Origin: Planctomycetota bacterium
Lineage (GTDB): Bacteria > Planctomycetota > Planctomycetia > Planctomycetales > Planctomycetaceae
Assembly (NCBI GenBank): GCA_026692825.1
Contig: JAPLOC010000268.1
Span: forward strand, 949-17,209
DNA length: 16,261 bases
Direction: 5' to 3'
Part shown: one piece after another, positions 1-6,194 of the stretch
Numbering within the stretch: the first letter of the stretch is position 1
Layout: each line of letters begins with the position of its first letter
Program-made: the position numbers and the translations under genes
The notes under the pieces: model-generated
What the model saw: the letters and a program-made list of their open reading frames with translations, nothing else
Database searches by the model: none
What the model was told of the DNA's origin: nothing

Positions 1-260
1 GTTCGAATCGGATTCTCTGAGGGTGCAATCACTGAATCGCAACGATGAGGTTTTTTCTCCGCCAGTTCCTCCGCAGTTGGGACTTCGCTGATCAGATCCC
101 GCGTTCCGGGCCGCATGGTGAAGATGAATTCCACGCCGCAACCATCGCAGACTCGCCGATGGAATCCGGGATCTGCCTTGCCCATATCTCGCCCTGGCCC
201 TTGGATCTCCCCGCAGTGCCGGCAACCGACTTCGGATTGTGAGATGACTGGGCGCGGCAT
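1..260 (-). CDS. Zinc-ribbon protein, 3' end beyond the window
   Basis: An open frame starts at ATG 260-258 and stays open to the left edge, giving at least 86 codons. The protein begins MPRPVISQSEVGCRHCGE. It carries two CxxC knuckles, C13-x2-C16 and C38-x2-C41, 21 residues apart, the pattern of a small zinc ribbon; a further Cys lies near residue 72. The part after the knuckles is Glu/Lys-rich. It follows the SSB-like gene and the tRNA-like sequence on the same strand, so it is probably part of the leftward element module. No clear Shine-Dalgarno sequence is seen. The function is unknown; small zinc ribbons of this kind are common in phages and may bind nucleic acid, which is inference. Confidence 0.6.
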   Translation of the reverse strand, partial: MPRPVISQSEVGCRHCGEIQGPGRDMGKADPGFHRRVCDGCGVEFIFTMRPGTRDLISEVPTAEELAEKKPHRCDSVIAPSENPIR

Positions 261-305
261 GGTCTTTGCCTGAAGAGGATTGTGGAGATGAAATCTAGAG
301 ACAAT

Positions 306-410
306 TGGGGACGGCGGGATTCGAACCGCGCACAGTCAACTTGCGACAGCCGATTGACTGTCGGCCTTGCTCTCCAATCCCAGTGTCAACCTGGGCGATT
401 GCGCGTCCCC
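306..410 (-). tRNA. tRNA-like sequence, atypical or degenerate (type II, Tyr-like?)
   Basis: Read on the minus strand, a 7-base 5' acceptor (GGGGACG) pairs perfectly with a 3' acceptor (CGTCCCC) followed by discriminator A. A consensus T-loop (GGTTCGAATCC) precedes the 3' acceptor. One internal arm, GCCGA-CAGTCAA-TCGGC, is a 5-bp stem with a 7-base loop that would present anticodon GTC, but with A instead of U at position 33. The stretch after it resembles a Tyr-type variable arm. Against a normal tRNA: 105 bases is too long, the D region is 38 bases and contains a second hairpin (CCCAG-GTTGACA-CTGGG), and the T-stem has mismatches. It could be a decayed or insertion-bearing element tRNA. Confidence 0.35.
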
Positions 411-498
411 TCATTTGCCCGTGTGGTGGGCTTCCCGTCACATTTGGCCGTGACCGCTTCATCTAATGTCGCCCCGTTCCTCGCCTCAATCAGATCCC

Positions 499-1349
499 TC
501 AGATCCCATCGAGTCCAGAGATCGCCGCAGTCGGCTTCTGCTGTTGGGCGGCCGCCGCCGGCTTTTGCGCACCTTGAGCTGCCGCCGCCGGCTTCTGTCC
601 AGGATGCGCCGCCTGGGCCGCCTGTCGCCCGCTCGGCGGGGGCGCGGTCGGAAGAACGAACCGAGACCTCCCGATCGCTTTGAGCGCGTCGAGATTCATC
701 GGAGTGTCCGCGTTCTCGGGAGCGTCGACCAACGAACACCCGCGACCGTACTGGAACTCGTAGACTTGCTGGGTGATTCCGGCGTTCTTTCCGGTTTTCG
801 GAGTGTACGACCGGTGTTTGACCTTCCCGATGAACTGCATACCCTTCAGTCGCGCCGCGAGCGTCGTGTGCGCGATTCGTCCCGTTCCGGTGTCCGGGTC
901 GATGATCGAACTCGTTCCGGTTTTCGGGTCGAGAGTTTTCTTCAGGATCCCAATCGATACCAGGAACTCCAACAGTTCCTGTTGCGTCAGGACATATTGG
1001 GACGTCTGCTTGTTTGGGTCGTTTCCGACCATGATGGCTTTGGAAACCGAACGCGATGGAAGTGAATTGAACCCTGTGGGCACGGACCAGGAACCGTGTG
1101 CAGAACCCGCAACCGCAGATTCACGTTCGGTCGCCAGTTCGTATTCGCCCCCCCGTTGGGATCCACGAATTCGTCGGTCGCCTCCTCCACTTCGAAATGG
1201 TACGTCCCCGGCTTGTCGACAAACCCTTTGCCGATCGCTTCACCGTCGACGCCCTCGGCGTCCATTGTGAAGTCTTCGCCGCCAGCGCCGTAGGCACCGG
1301 TGTTGAACGCGTCTTCGCTGTACTCACCCTGTGCGTATCCAGTGGACAT
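499..1349 (-). CDS. SSB-like / DUF669-like phage protein, frameshifted as written
   Basis: The gene starts at ATG 1349 behind AAGGAGAG and reads MSTGYAQGEYSEDAFNTGAY. This frame is coherent to about residue 100, then becomes implausible near 1044. A second frame continues (SKAIMVGNDPNKQTSQYVL) and ends at 499. One extra T in the TTT at 1046-1044 joins them as HFHRVRFSKAIMVGNDP and gives 283 residues. The N-terminal half is a likely beta-rich fold; the middle includes LTQQELLEFLVSIGILKK; the tail is Ala/Gln/Pro-rich with two copies of QKPAAAAQ. Position directly after a RecA-like ATPase, plus this layout, suggests a phage single-strand DNA-binding protein that works with the ATPase. That role is inference; the family call is tentative. 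Confidence 0.55.
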
Positions 1350-1458
1350 GCAACACTCTCCTTCTTCTTGAAAGACTCAACTGAACTGAAACGGAACACT
1401 TACTCGACGGAACACTTACTCGCGGGCGATCTCCAAAATCACTTGGTGATCAGTAAAT

Positions 1459-2997
1459 CTAGGATGCCGTGTGAGCGGCGGGGGTTGCCTGAGACGGTTC
1501 GGACTGCACGACATTCGACACCCAGGTGGCCTCATTCGCCTTGAGCTTCTTGGCTTCGAGCTTCTTGTCCATGGCGGCAATCAGAATGTCCGCCTGATCT
1601 TCATTCAGGAATCGGGCGGAATTGAACCCGTAGTTCTGCATCATGATTTCCTGCCACTTCGGGAACGGAATATTGAGACCTTCTGGCGAGAGCAAGAACG
1701 CCAGATGTTCTTTTTGGGTCACGGTGATCGTCCCCTCTTGCGGCTCGGCCGGCTCGGCCAATTCGGACTGCGCGACCGGTTCCGCCGATTCCTGTCCAAC
1801 AACCGGAACGGACGCCGGATCAGAAGCGGCGGCCGGCGCGTCGGCGGACTCATTCCAGGGGACTTCACTGGCGGCCGGTGCAACCGGCGCGGCGTGGGCG
1901 GAATCAACAACCTCGCCCACGCCTTGCGCGGCTGGAGCTGGTTCCATCGCACTCTGCGCCGTCTTCTCCACCTTTGCCGCCGCAATCTCGCCGCTCATAT
2001 CGGAATTCACGGGAGGAAGAACCATCCCCCGCGCCATCGCCGCTTCGCGCTCCATCGCCGCTCGATCTCTCGCGGCTTCCTGGCCTCGCGCAGTGTCCGC
2101 CGCAATCTGCTGTTGCGCCCGGAGCTTTTCGTCTTCCGACATGAATTCCGTTTGAACCCGCTCGCTCGGCTTGAGCTTTTCATAGTTCACGGGATTCAGC
2201 ATCAGGTGCCGAATCTTCGCCGGCGTGCAGTCCTCGACGACCGGTGTCAGCACCGGGGACAAGTCAAAATCCCCAGTTGTCGGATTCATCACGGCGTGAG
2301 TCAGTCGCGACTTGATGATGCGGGCGATCGGCTTCGCGGGTACGATCCCTTTCTGATCCGGGAATCGTCGCAGCTCCAGGTACAGCGTCGCGAGTTCGAG
2401 GATTGTGTCTTTCCCTTTCGGTTCGCGCCTTCCGGTCGGTTTGCCCCCCTTGAATTCGTCGCGCATGTGCGAAATCAGACAGACCGTTTGGACCTTCGGC
2501 GCGAGAGCGCAAAGGATCTGCTTGTACAGAACCTTCATGCACCCCCAGACCTGCGGTTCACTGGTGGCGAACTGGTTTTGAGTCTTCCCGAAGTAGCCGG
2601 GATTCTTCCTCACCCACTCGGTACACCCGTCTTCGATCTGCGAAATGTCATCGATCACCAGCGCGTCATACTGCCCGGGGGCGATGGATTCGCAGAACTT
2701 GCGGAACCAGAGGAACGCGTGAATCGGCTGGAAGTTTCCATTCTGAAACAGCTTTGCCAATTCGGCGGGAACGTCTGTCCGATCAAACCCCATCGACTTC
2801 TCGTAAGTGGCCGACCCCAGTTCGAAATCGAGGACTTTCGTTCTCGCGCCAGCGACCTGGAGGCCGAAGAGGGTCTTCCCGGCGGCCGGTTCGCCAGTGA
2901 CTGCGAGAATTGGAATCTCGAACCCGGCTGGCCAGAGCCTGGGCGGAGGGGCGTTGCTGGGCGTGGGCGGAGCGAGCGTGGGCGCTGTGGTTGACAT
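1459..2997 (-). CDS. RecA-like P-loop ATPase (AAA_24 / Sak4-like)
   Basis: The product has 512 residues and starts at ATG 2997 with GAAGGA about 8 bases upstream. Walker A is GEPAAGKT at residues 35-42, Walker B is YDALVIDDIS at about 110-119, and LISHMRDEF near 174-182 fits a sensor position. The first 290 residues form the RecA-type ATPase core. Then comes a low-complexity Ala/Pro/Glu linker (about 290-425) and a small helical C-terminal domain containing PFPKWQEIMMQNYGF. Phage proteins of this type (Sak4-like) bind single-stranded DNA and anneal complementary strands, helped by their own SSB. The exonuclease upstream and SSB-like gene downstream support that role. The 512-residue length exceeds minimal Sak4 because of the linker and C-terminal domain. 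Confidence 0.75.
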   Translation of the reverse strand: MSTTAPTLAPPTPSNAPPPRLWPAGFEIPILAVTGEPAAGKTLFGLQVAGARTKVLDFELGSATYEKSMGFDRTDVPAELAKLFQNGNFQPIHAFLWFRKFCESIAPGQYDALVIDDISQIEDGCTEWVRKNPGYFGKTQNQFATSEPQVWGCMKVLYKQILCALAPKVQTVCLISHMRDEFKGGKPTGRREPKGKDTILELATLYLELRRFPDQKGIVPAKPIARIIKSRLTHAVMNPTTGDFDLSPVLTPVVEDCTPAKIRHLMLNPVNYEKLKPSERVQTEFMSEDEKLRAQQQIAADTARGQEAARDRAAMEREAAMARGMVLPPVNSDMSGEIAAAKVEKTAQSAMEPAPAAQGVGEVVDSAHAAPVAPAASEVPWNESADAPAAASDPASVPVVGQESAEPVAQSELAEPAEPQEGTITVTQKEHLAFLLSPEGLNIPFPKWQEIMMQNYGFNSARFLNEDQADILIAAMDKKLEAKKLKANEATWVSNVVQSEPSQATPAAHTAS

Positions 2998-3093
2998 GAT
3001 TGAAATCCTTCCAGTGATGACAGAATCGGGCTTGGGTGGTGTGGTTCCGATGGCGTTTCGAATGGTTGCTGTGCGAGAACTGCGGTTGTCGTG

Positions 3094-4224
3094 CTATTCC
3101 GTCCAGAACCCCCGCCACTTGAGGAACAAATCGCGCGTCGCCCAAATGTCACTTTCGACGTACGCCCGCAGCTCTCCCGGATCCTCGGCGAGCATCCGCT
3201 CAACCTGCCCCCCGTCGAGATCTGGCCGCTTCACGGCGACCCCGTAGAGTTTGCAGAGCTGTTTCAGTCCAACCGCCGGGATCCCCTTCCCGAATCGTTT
3301 CACCGCGAGGTCGACGACGTCGCGGTTTTGGAACGGCGAGTCGCTCAAGATCTTCAGCGGATTGACTCCCAACACGATCGACCGCGCCCGCAGTACGTTC
3401 ATGTCAAAGCTGATCACATTGAACCCGACGATGGGCGAGAACCTGGCGATAAGATTCCAGCAGACTTCAATGATCTGCTTTTCAGTGATCGGCTGGCCCG
3501 CGGAAAACTCATTGCACCGATCCCCGATTACCAGGGACCGCGGAGTCGTCGCGCCAATCGCCCAACCGACCGCAACGACGCGGCACATTTCGGGAGAGAC
3601 TGACATGTCTTTGCGGCGCTTGGCGTGGGCGGAGAGATTCGCCTCCCGGGCTTTGAGTGATTTCTTGAGCGAATCGAACACGCCCGATCGCGGCTTCCGT
3701 TTGTCCGCCGGCCCACCGCTCCCCCGGGCCTGTTCCGCTTCAACCATCCGGTTCAGCCATGTGAACTCAGGATTTTCCCGCTCAACGAACGATTCGATCG
3801 CCTGGACAGTCCACTCGCACGCTTCCTCCACGGGGGGGCAGTCGGCGTCGGGCTTCTCGGTGAACTCGGGAATCTCGGCCAGTCCGAAGAATTCCATCCG
3901 GTCTTCATCGGGGACGGTTTCGAAATCAAAAAACAGGTGATTCGAGAATCCGCCGGTCGCGGCCGGTTCTTCCGCCACATTCCCGAATGGAAGGATGGAG
4001 GGGGCCGATTGCCTGTGGGAATCGATCGCGGCCGCCTGGACTTTAACCGCCGGTTCTTCCGGAGTCACGGTATCGAACTCGTCATCGAGCATGTCGAGAT
4101 TGAGTTCTCCCGGCTTGGTGGCCGGCTTGGGACTGACAGCAGTTCCAGCAACCCTGGACGATGCCGGCGTCGCCCCCTTTCCATCGTCCGTGAAGAACTC
4201 AAAGCCGCTCGCATCAATCGCCAT
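3094..4224 (-). CDS. DEDDy-type 3'-5' exonuclease (DnaQ / PolB exonuclease fold)
   Basis: The product has 376 residues and starts at ATG 4224. After a disordered acidic N-terminus (about 1-95), the RNase H-like fold shows all three exonuclease motifs: FDFE with D100/E102 (Exo I), GFNVISFDMNVL with D274 (Exo II), and YVESD with Y355/D359 (Exo III, DEDDy type). A roughly 100-residue charged insert sits between Exo I and the next strand. The likely reaction is metal-dependent 3'-5' hydrolysis of single-stranded DNA. It is the first protein gene of the leftward module, 96 bases before the ATPase gene, so it probably makes or trims ends for recombination or proofreads element replication. Family confidence is high; the exact substrate is not visible. 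Confidence 0.8.
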   Translation of the reverse strand: MAIDASGFEFFTDDGKGATPASSRVAGTAVSPKPATKPGELNLDMLDDEFDTVTPEEPAVKVQAAAIDSHRQSAPSILPFGNVAEEPAATGGFSNHLFFDFETVPDEDRMEFFGLAEIPEFTEKPDADCPPVEEACEWTVQAIESFVERENPEFTWLNRMVEAEQARGSGGPADKRKPRSGVFDSLKKSLKAREANLSAHAKRRKDMSVSPEMCRVVAVGWAIGATTPRSLVIGDRCNEFSAGQPITEKQIIEVCWNLIARFSPIVGFNVISFDMNVLRARSIVLGVNPLKILSDSPFQNRDVVDLAVKRFGKGIPAVGLKQLCKLYGVAVKRPDLDGGQVERMLAEDPGELRAYVESDIWATRDLFLKWRGFWTE

Positions 4225-4309
4225 ATGTCACCACCACTTCCAACTGAAGGAACATCGTGCAATCCAACCATGGGCGCACCGATAGCGCAGACACAGCGGG
4301 AAACCAAAA

Positions 4310-4344
4310 ACACCAACCACGACCACACCAACGAAACACACCAA
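4310..4344 (-). repeat. Three TTGGTGT repeats in the leader of the exonuclease gene
   Basis: ACACCAA on the plus strand (TTGGTGT on the coding strand) occurs at 4310-4316, 4325-4331 and 4338-4344, spaced 15 and 13 bases. The copies lie in the GT-rich untranslated leader between the U-tract of the structured RNA and the exonuclease start. They could be a regulator or replication-protein binding site. The function is unknown. Confidence 0.4.
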
Positions 4345-4444
4345 AAAAGAAGCCTGCGGGAGGTGCGGTGGCGCGCTCCGAACTGGTCCTCATCAGTCCG
4401 CAATGTTCGCCCGGTGTAAGGCGAAACATTGACCCCCGCAGGCT
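4343..4444 (-). ncRNA. Candidate structured RNA closed by a 10-bp stem and ending in a U-tract
   Basis: On the minus strand AGCCTGCGGG (4444-4435) pairs perfectly with CCCGCAGGCT (4360-4351) across 74 bases, followed at once by TCTTTTTT, as in an intrinsic terminator. Inside lies a second strong hairpin, CAATGTTTCGCC / GGCGAACATTG (4430-4401, one bulge). A third is GGACTG / CAGTTC with loop ATGAGGAC (about 4400-4381). The closed stem plus two inner hairpins resembles a three-way junction. Three GGA trinucleotides fall within 30 bases, one in the AGGA-bearing loop, which is the kind of site CsrA binds. It may be a stand-alone small RNA or an attenuating leader of the exonuclease operon. No known RNA family was recognised. 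Confidence 0.5.
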
Positions 4445-4511
4445 GTACAAGACCCGCCCCGAAATCGCACTAACGGGACGGGTGACTCGCCAGCAATTGG
4501 CGAATCGGAAA

Positions 4512-4584
4512 TAGGGGAGGCGGGATTTGAACCCGCGATTTCCAGCTTATGAGGCTGGTGAGATGGCCGCTTCTCTACTCCCCG
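4512..4584 (-). tRNA. tRNA-Met (anticodon CAT)
   Basis: This is a complete cloverleaf on the minus strand. The acceptor is GGGGAG/CTCCCC (positions 2-7 paired, C1-U72 mismatched), with discriminator A. The D-stem is GAGA/TCTC, the anticodon arm is CCAGC-CTCATAA-GCTGG, and the T-arm is GCGGG-TTCAAAT-CCCGC. No CCA is encoded. An ATA-decoding Ile tRNA (modified CAT) is an alternative. It lies in the element 9 bases after another tRNA and is followed by a hairpin (GATTCGCC/GGCGAGTC), which may end or help process the transcript. Confidence 0.88.
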
Positions 4585-4593
4585 AAACTCAAG

Positions 4594-4664
4594 TGCCCTT
4601 CGCGGGAATCGAACCCGCATTTCCCGCTTTCAAAACGGGCGTCCTACCGCTAGACGATCAAGGC
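4594..4664 (-). tRNA. tRNA, anticodon reads TGA on a type I body
   Basis: The D-arm is GTCT-AGCGGTA-GGAC, the anticodon arm is CCCGT-TTTGAAA-GCGGG (T-G closing pair), and the T-arm is GCGGG-TTCGATT-CCCGC with discriminator A. Counting puts TGA at positions 34-36, which would decode UCA (Ser), but there is no long variable arm as in serine tRNAs. The D-arm resembles Glu/Gln tRNAs. The acceptor pairs at positions 1-5 only (one G-U), with mismatches at 6 and 7. It is clearly a tRNA gene; its amino acid is uncertain. Confidence 0.78.
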
Positions 4665-4902
4665 GTTCCACTGATGAATCCACGGAAGTGGCTTCCGCTT
4701 CTCTACTGGTGCGACCCGGGCGAAGGGAATCGCACAGCATGGTTCTTGTGATCCGGCATTCATCTTGCCGGCGTTCTCCCAACTCACTCCCTCAACTCCC
4801 AACTCACTCAAACGCTATCGCCCTACGCTCTACGCTGTACGCTCCCGACTGTGATTCCATTCTGAGCATCCACTCCAGTCGGGATCGGGGGGATCCATCC
4901 AC
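4665..4902. other. Non-coding stretch with a possible tRNA remnant
   Basis: No convincing protein gene is seen. On the minus strand 4732-4717 reads CGATTCCCTTCGCCCG, matching the T-arm and acceptor of common glycine tRNAs, and CGCACCA follows. Upstream is a 6-bp hairpin with a 7-base loop, CCGGCA-AGATGAA-TGCCGG. The remaining arms do not form a cloverleaf. It may be a decayed third tRNA of the cluster. Confidence 0.25.
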
Positions 4903-5139
4903 TCACGCCGCCCGTCTCGGCAACCTGCCAGAGACCCCCTCGCAATTGGGCGACGCACTCGGTTTTTCGCTTTCGGTTCCAACATCACCGCCAGCATCCA
5001 GTTCGTTTCGCAGGACTCGAATATCCCCGGGCGCTTTAATTCCCAGGCGAACCTTCCCGCCTTTGATTTCCTGGACGCTGACGACCACATGGTCGCCGAT
5101 TTTGATTGACTCGTTGACCTTCCGCGACAGAACAAGCAT
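4903..5139 (-). CDS. csrA: CsrA family translational regulator
   Basis: The product has 78 residues and starts at ATG 5139 with GGGGGAG six bases upstream. It begins MLVLSRKVNESIKIGDHVVV and keeps the RNA-contact residues L4, R6 and R44 (IRVLRNEL). CsrA dimers bind GGA in hairpin loops or at ribosome-binding sites and alter translation or mRNA stability. The conserved core ends near residue 50; the Ser/Pro/Gly-rich tail is extra and probably disordered. It sits on the mobile element, between the HTH gene and the tRNA cluster, so it may tune element or host transcripts. The candidate structured RNA on the same strand carries GGA motifs and could be a partner, which is inference. Its own ribosome-binding site contains GGA, which would permit autoregulation. 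Confidence 0.93.
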   Translation of the reverse strand: MLVLSRKVNESIKIGDHVVVSVQEIKGGKVRLGIKAPGDIRVLRNELDAGGDVGTESEKPSASPNCEGVSGRLPRRAA

Positions 5140-5234
5140 CTCAACTCCCCCGAACGTAATGGCACCTTTTGCTGTGCCGTGAACTCAAAACTCACCGCCA
5201 TGGCCCCCGCCACGACGATCGAAACTCAATTGAC

Positions 5235-5504
5235 TTACGCTGTAGGCAAACTTCCATTCCGGTGGATGTATGCTCGCAACGCTTCGCCACTCACATACTT
5301 CTTGGTCCCGAGCGGATCGATTGCCAGCCCCTTTCGCTCTGCTTTGCAGATTGCGGACCGGCTTATTCCGAGCAGTTCCTCAATGATCTCCAGGGGGTAC
5401 GTTTCTCCGTCGCGTATTGGCTGGACGGCGCGAGGTTGCAGTCGTGTTTTCGGTGCGGACTTCCGCACCGCCGACTCACCGCGCCGCTTCCTGATCTGTT
5501 TCAC
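5235..5504 (-). CDS. Small HTH DNA-binding protein, excisionase-like
   Basis: The C-terminal half, including YPLEIIEELLGISRSAICKA and a predicted wing at TKKYVSGEALRAYIH, fits a winged-helix excisionase/MerR-like domain. The N-terminus is Lys/Arg-rich. The start is ambiguous. GTG at 5504 has GAGG at good spacing and gives 90 residues; TTG at 5540 gives 101 residues but has no Shine-Dalgarno sequence, and an in-frame stop lies just upstream. It is transcribed toward csrA and divergently from the integrase module. Three tandem 11-bp repeats lie just upstream, the kind of array bound by recombination directionality factors. It may act as Xis, as autorepressor, or both. The domain call is fairly sure; the role is inferred from position. 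Confidence 0.65.
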   Translation of the reverse strand: MKQIRKRRGESAVRKSAPKTRLQPRAVQPIRDGETYPLEIIEELLGISRSAICKAERKGLAIDPLGTKKYVSGEALRAYIHRNGSLPTA

Positions 5505-5549
5505 GTTCGCCTCATGCTTCTTCGTTTCGGGTTTCGACAATTCGTCGTT

Positions 5550-5582
5550 AAGTCACCCGCAAGTCACCGGTAAGGCACCGGC
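5550..5582. repeat. Three tandem 11-bp repeats, probable operator / Xis-type sites
   Basis: AAGTCACCCGC (5550-5560), AAGTCACCGGT (5561-5571) and AAGGCACCGGC (5572-5582) lie head to tail with no gap, about one helical turn each. A partly matching array in inverse orientation lies at 5668-5690 (AGTGACTTGCC then TTGACTTAA). The repeats cover the expected transcription start and leader of the minus-strand HTH gene. The HTH protein, or the integrase arm-binding domain, is the likely ligand. Confidence 0.65.
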
Positions 5583-5589
5583 AAGACGA

Positions 5590-5618
5590 AAGATACACAC
5601 GACAACGGAACCGGTCAA
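5590..5618 (-). promoter_or_regulatory. Promoter-like sequence for the HTH / csrA transcript
   Basis: On the minus strand TTGACC (5618-5613) is followed after 17 bases by TATCTT (5595-5590). The predicted start, near 5583, falls at the edge of the tandem repeats, so a protein bound there could block transcription. Confidence 0.5.
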
Positions 5619-5679
5619 CGGAAAGATCACCGGTTTTTGAAAAAAACGCGACCGCCTTTCATGCGAAAGTGACTTGCCG

Positions 5680-5707
5680 TTGACTTAAAGCCATGTTGGG
5701 ATAGAGT
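5680..5707 (+). promoter_or_regulatory. Promoter-like sequence for the integrase transcript
   Basis: TTGACT (5680-5685) is followed after 16 bases by TAGAGT (5702-5707). The -35 hexamer lies inside an inverted copy of the AAGTCA motif (TTGACTTAA), so the regulator of the divergent promoter could also act here. The first gene starts about 110 bases downstream. Confidence 0.4.
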
Positions 5708-5819
5708 TACGGGCGTTAGGACGACTTCCAGAATTTTTTCGAGAGTCGCAGGAAGCCGACCGGATCAAGAGGATTCCGCCCCCTCGTGAGACCAGAACAG
5801 AACAACCAGAGTCGTCATC

Positions 5820-6182
5820 ATGCGGCGAGATTTGACCCAGGCGGAGATCGGTTCCGTAATTGAGCAGTTCGGCGAGGTCATTGCGACCCTCGCGAGAACT
5901 CAAGAGATGCTGAAGGCCAACGGAATCGACAGTATCTTGATTCACGCAGATACCGTGCTGTCGCGATACCTTCCCTCAATCCTCGATTGGGCGGAAAAAA
6001 TGGAGGTGGACGCGAGAGCGGAAGCTCGTGCGAAGTCGCTCGGAAGAAAGTCCAGGGCGAGGGAAGACAAGGAAGAACACAAGAAACGAATCGAGAAAGA
6101 CCGGGCGAAGAAAATGGCGAGTTCGGCGTCAATCCCAGCTCCCACTGCGACTGGCGCTCGCCCCGGATCCCGGAAGCGATAG
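5820..6182 (+). CDS. Small basic helical protein upstream of integrase, unknown function
   Basis: The product has 120 residues and starts at ATG 5820 without a clear Shine-Dalgarno sequence. The first half (MRRDLTQAEIGSVIEQFGEV and following) is predicted helical. Residues 60-100 are strongly Lys/Arg/Glu-rich and coiled-coil-like (EDKEEHKKRIEKDRAKK), and the tail is Ala/Pro-rich and basic. No family was recognised. It ends 12 bases before the integrase and is almost certainly cotranscribed with it. Its position between the divergent control region and the integrase would fit a DNA-binding accessory factor, but nothing in the sequence proves that. Confidence 0.6.
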   Translation: MRRDLTQAEIGSVIEQFGEVIATLARTQEMLKANGIDSILIHADTVLSRYLPSILDWAEKMEVDARAEARAKSLGRKSRAREDKEEHKKRIEKDRAKKMASSASIPAPTATGARPGSRKR

Positions 6183-6194
6183 GCGAGAGCGACC

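Noticed and set aside
466..1065. Arg-rich plus-strand open frame of 199 codons
   Set aside because: It is antisense to the SSB-like gene with repetitive RRLL composition from the Ala/Gln-rich coding region; no support.
1471..2994. 507-codon plus-strand open frame
   Set aside because: It lies entirely antisense to the ATPase gene, is Arg/Gly/Leu-rich and has no domain; it is a shadow of a GC-rich gene.
4385..4402. CTGATGAG on the minus strand, resembling a hammerhead ribozyme core
   Set aside because: The required GAAA after stem II and a fitting cleavage site are absent; the sequence is better explained as part of a hairpin loop.
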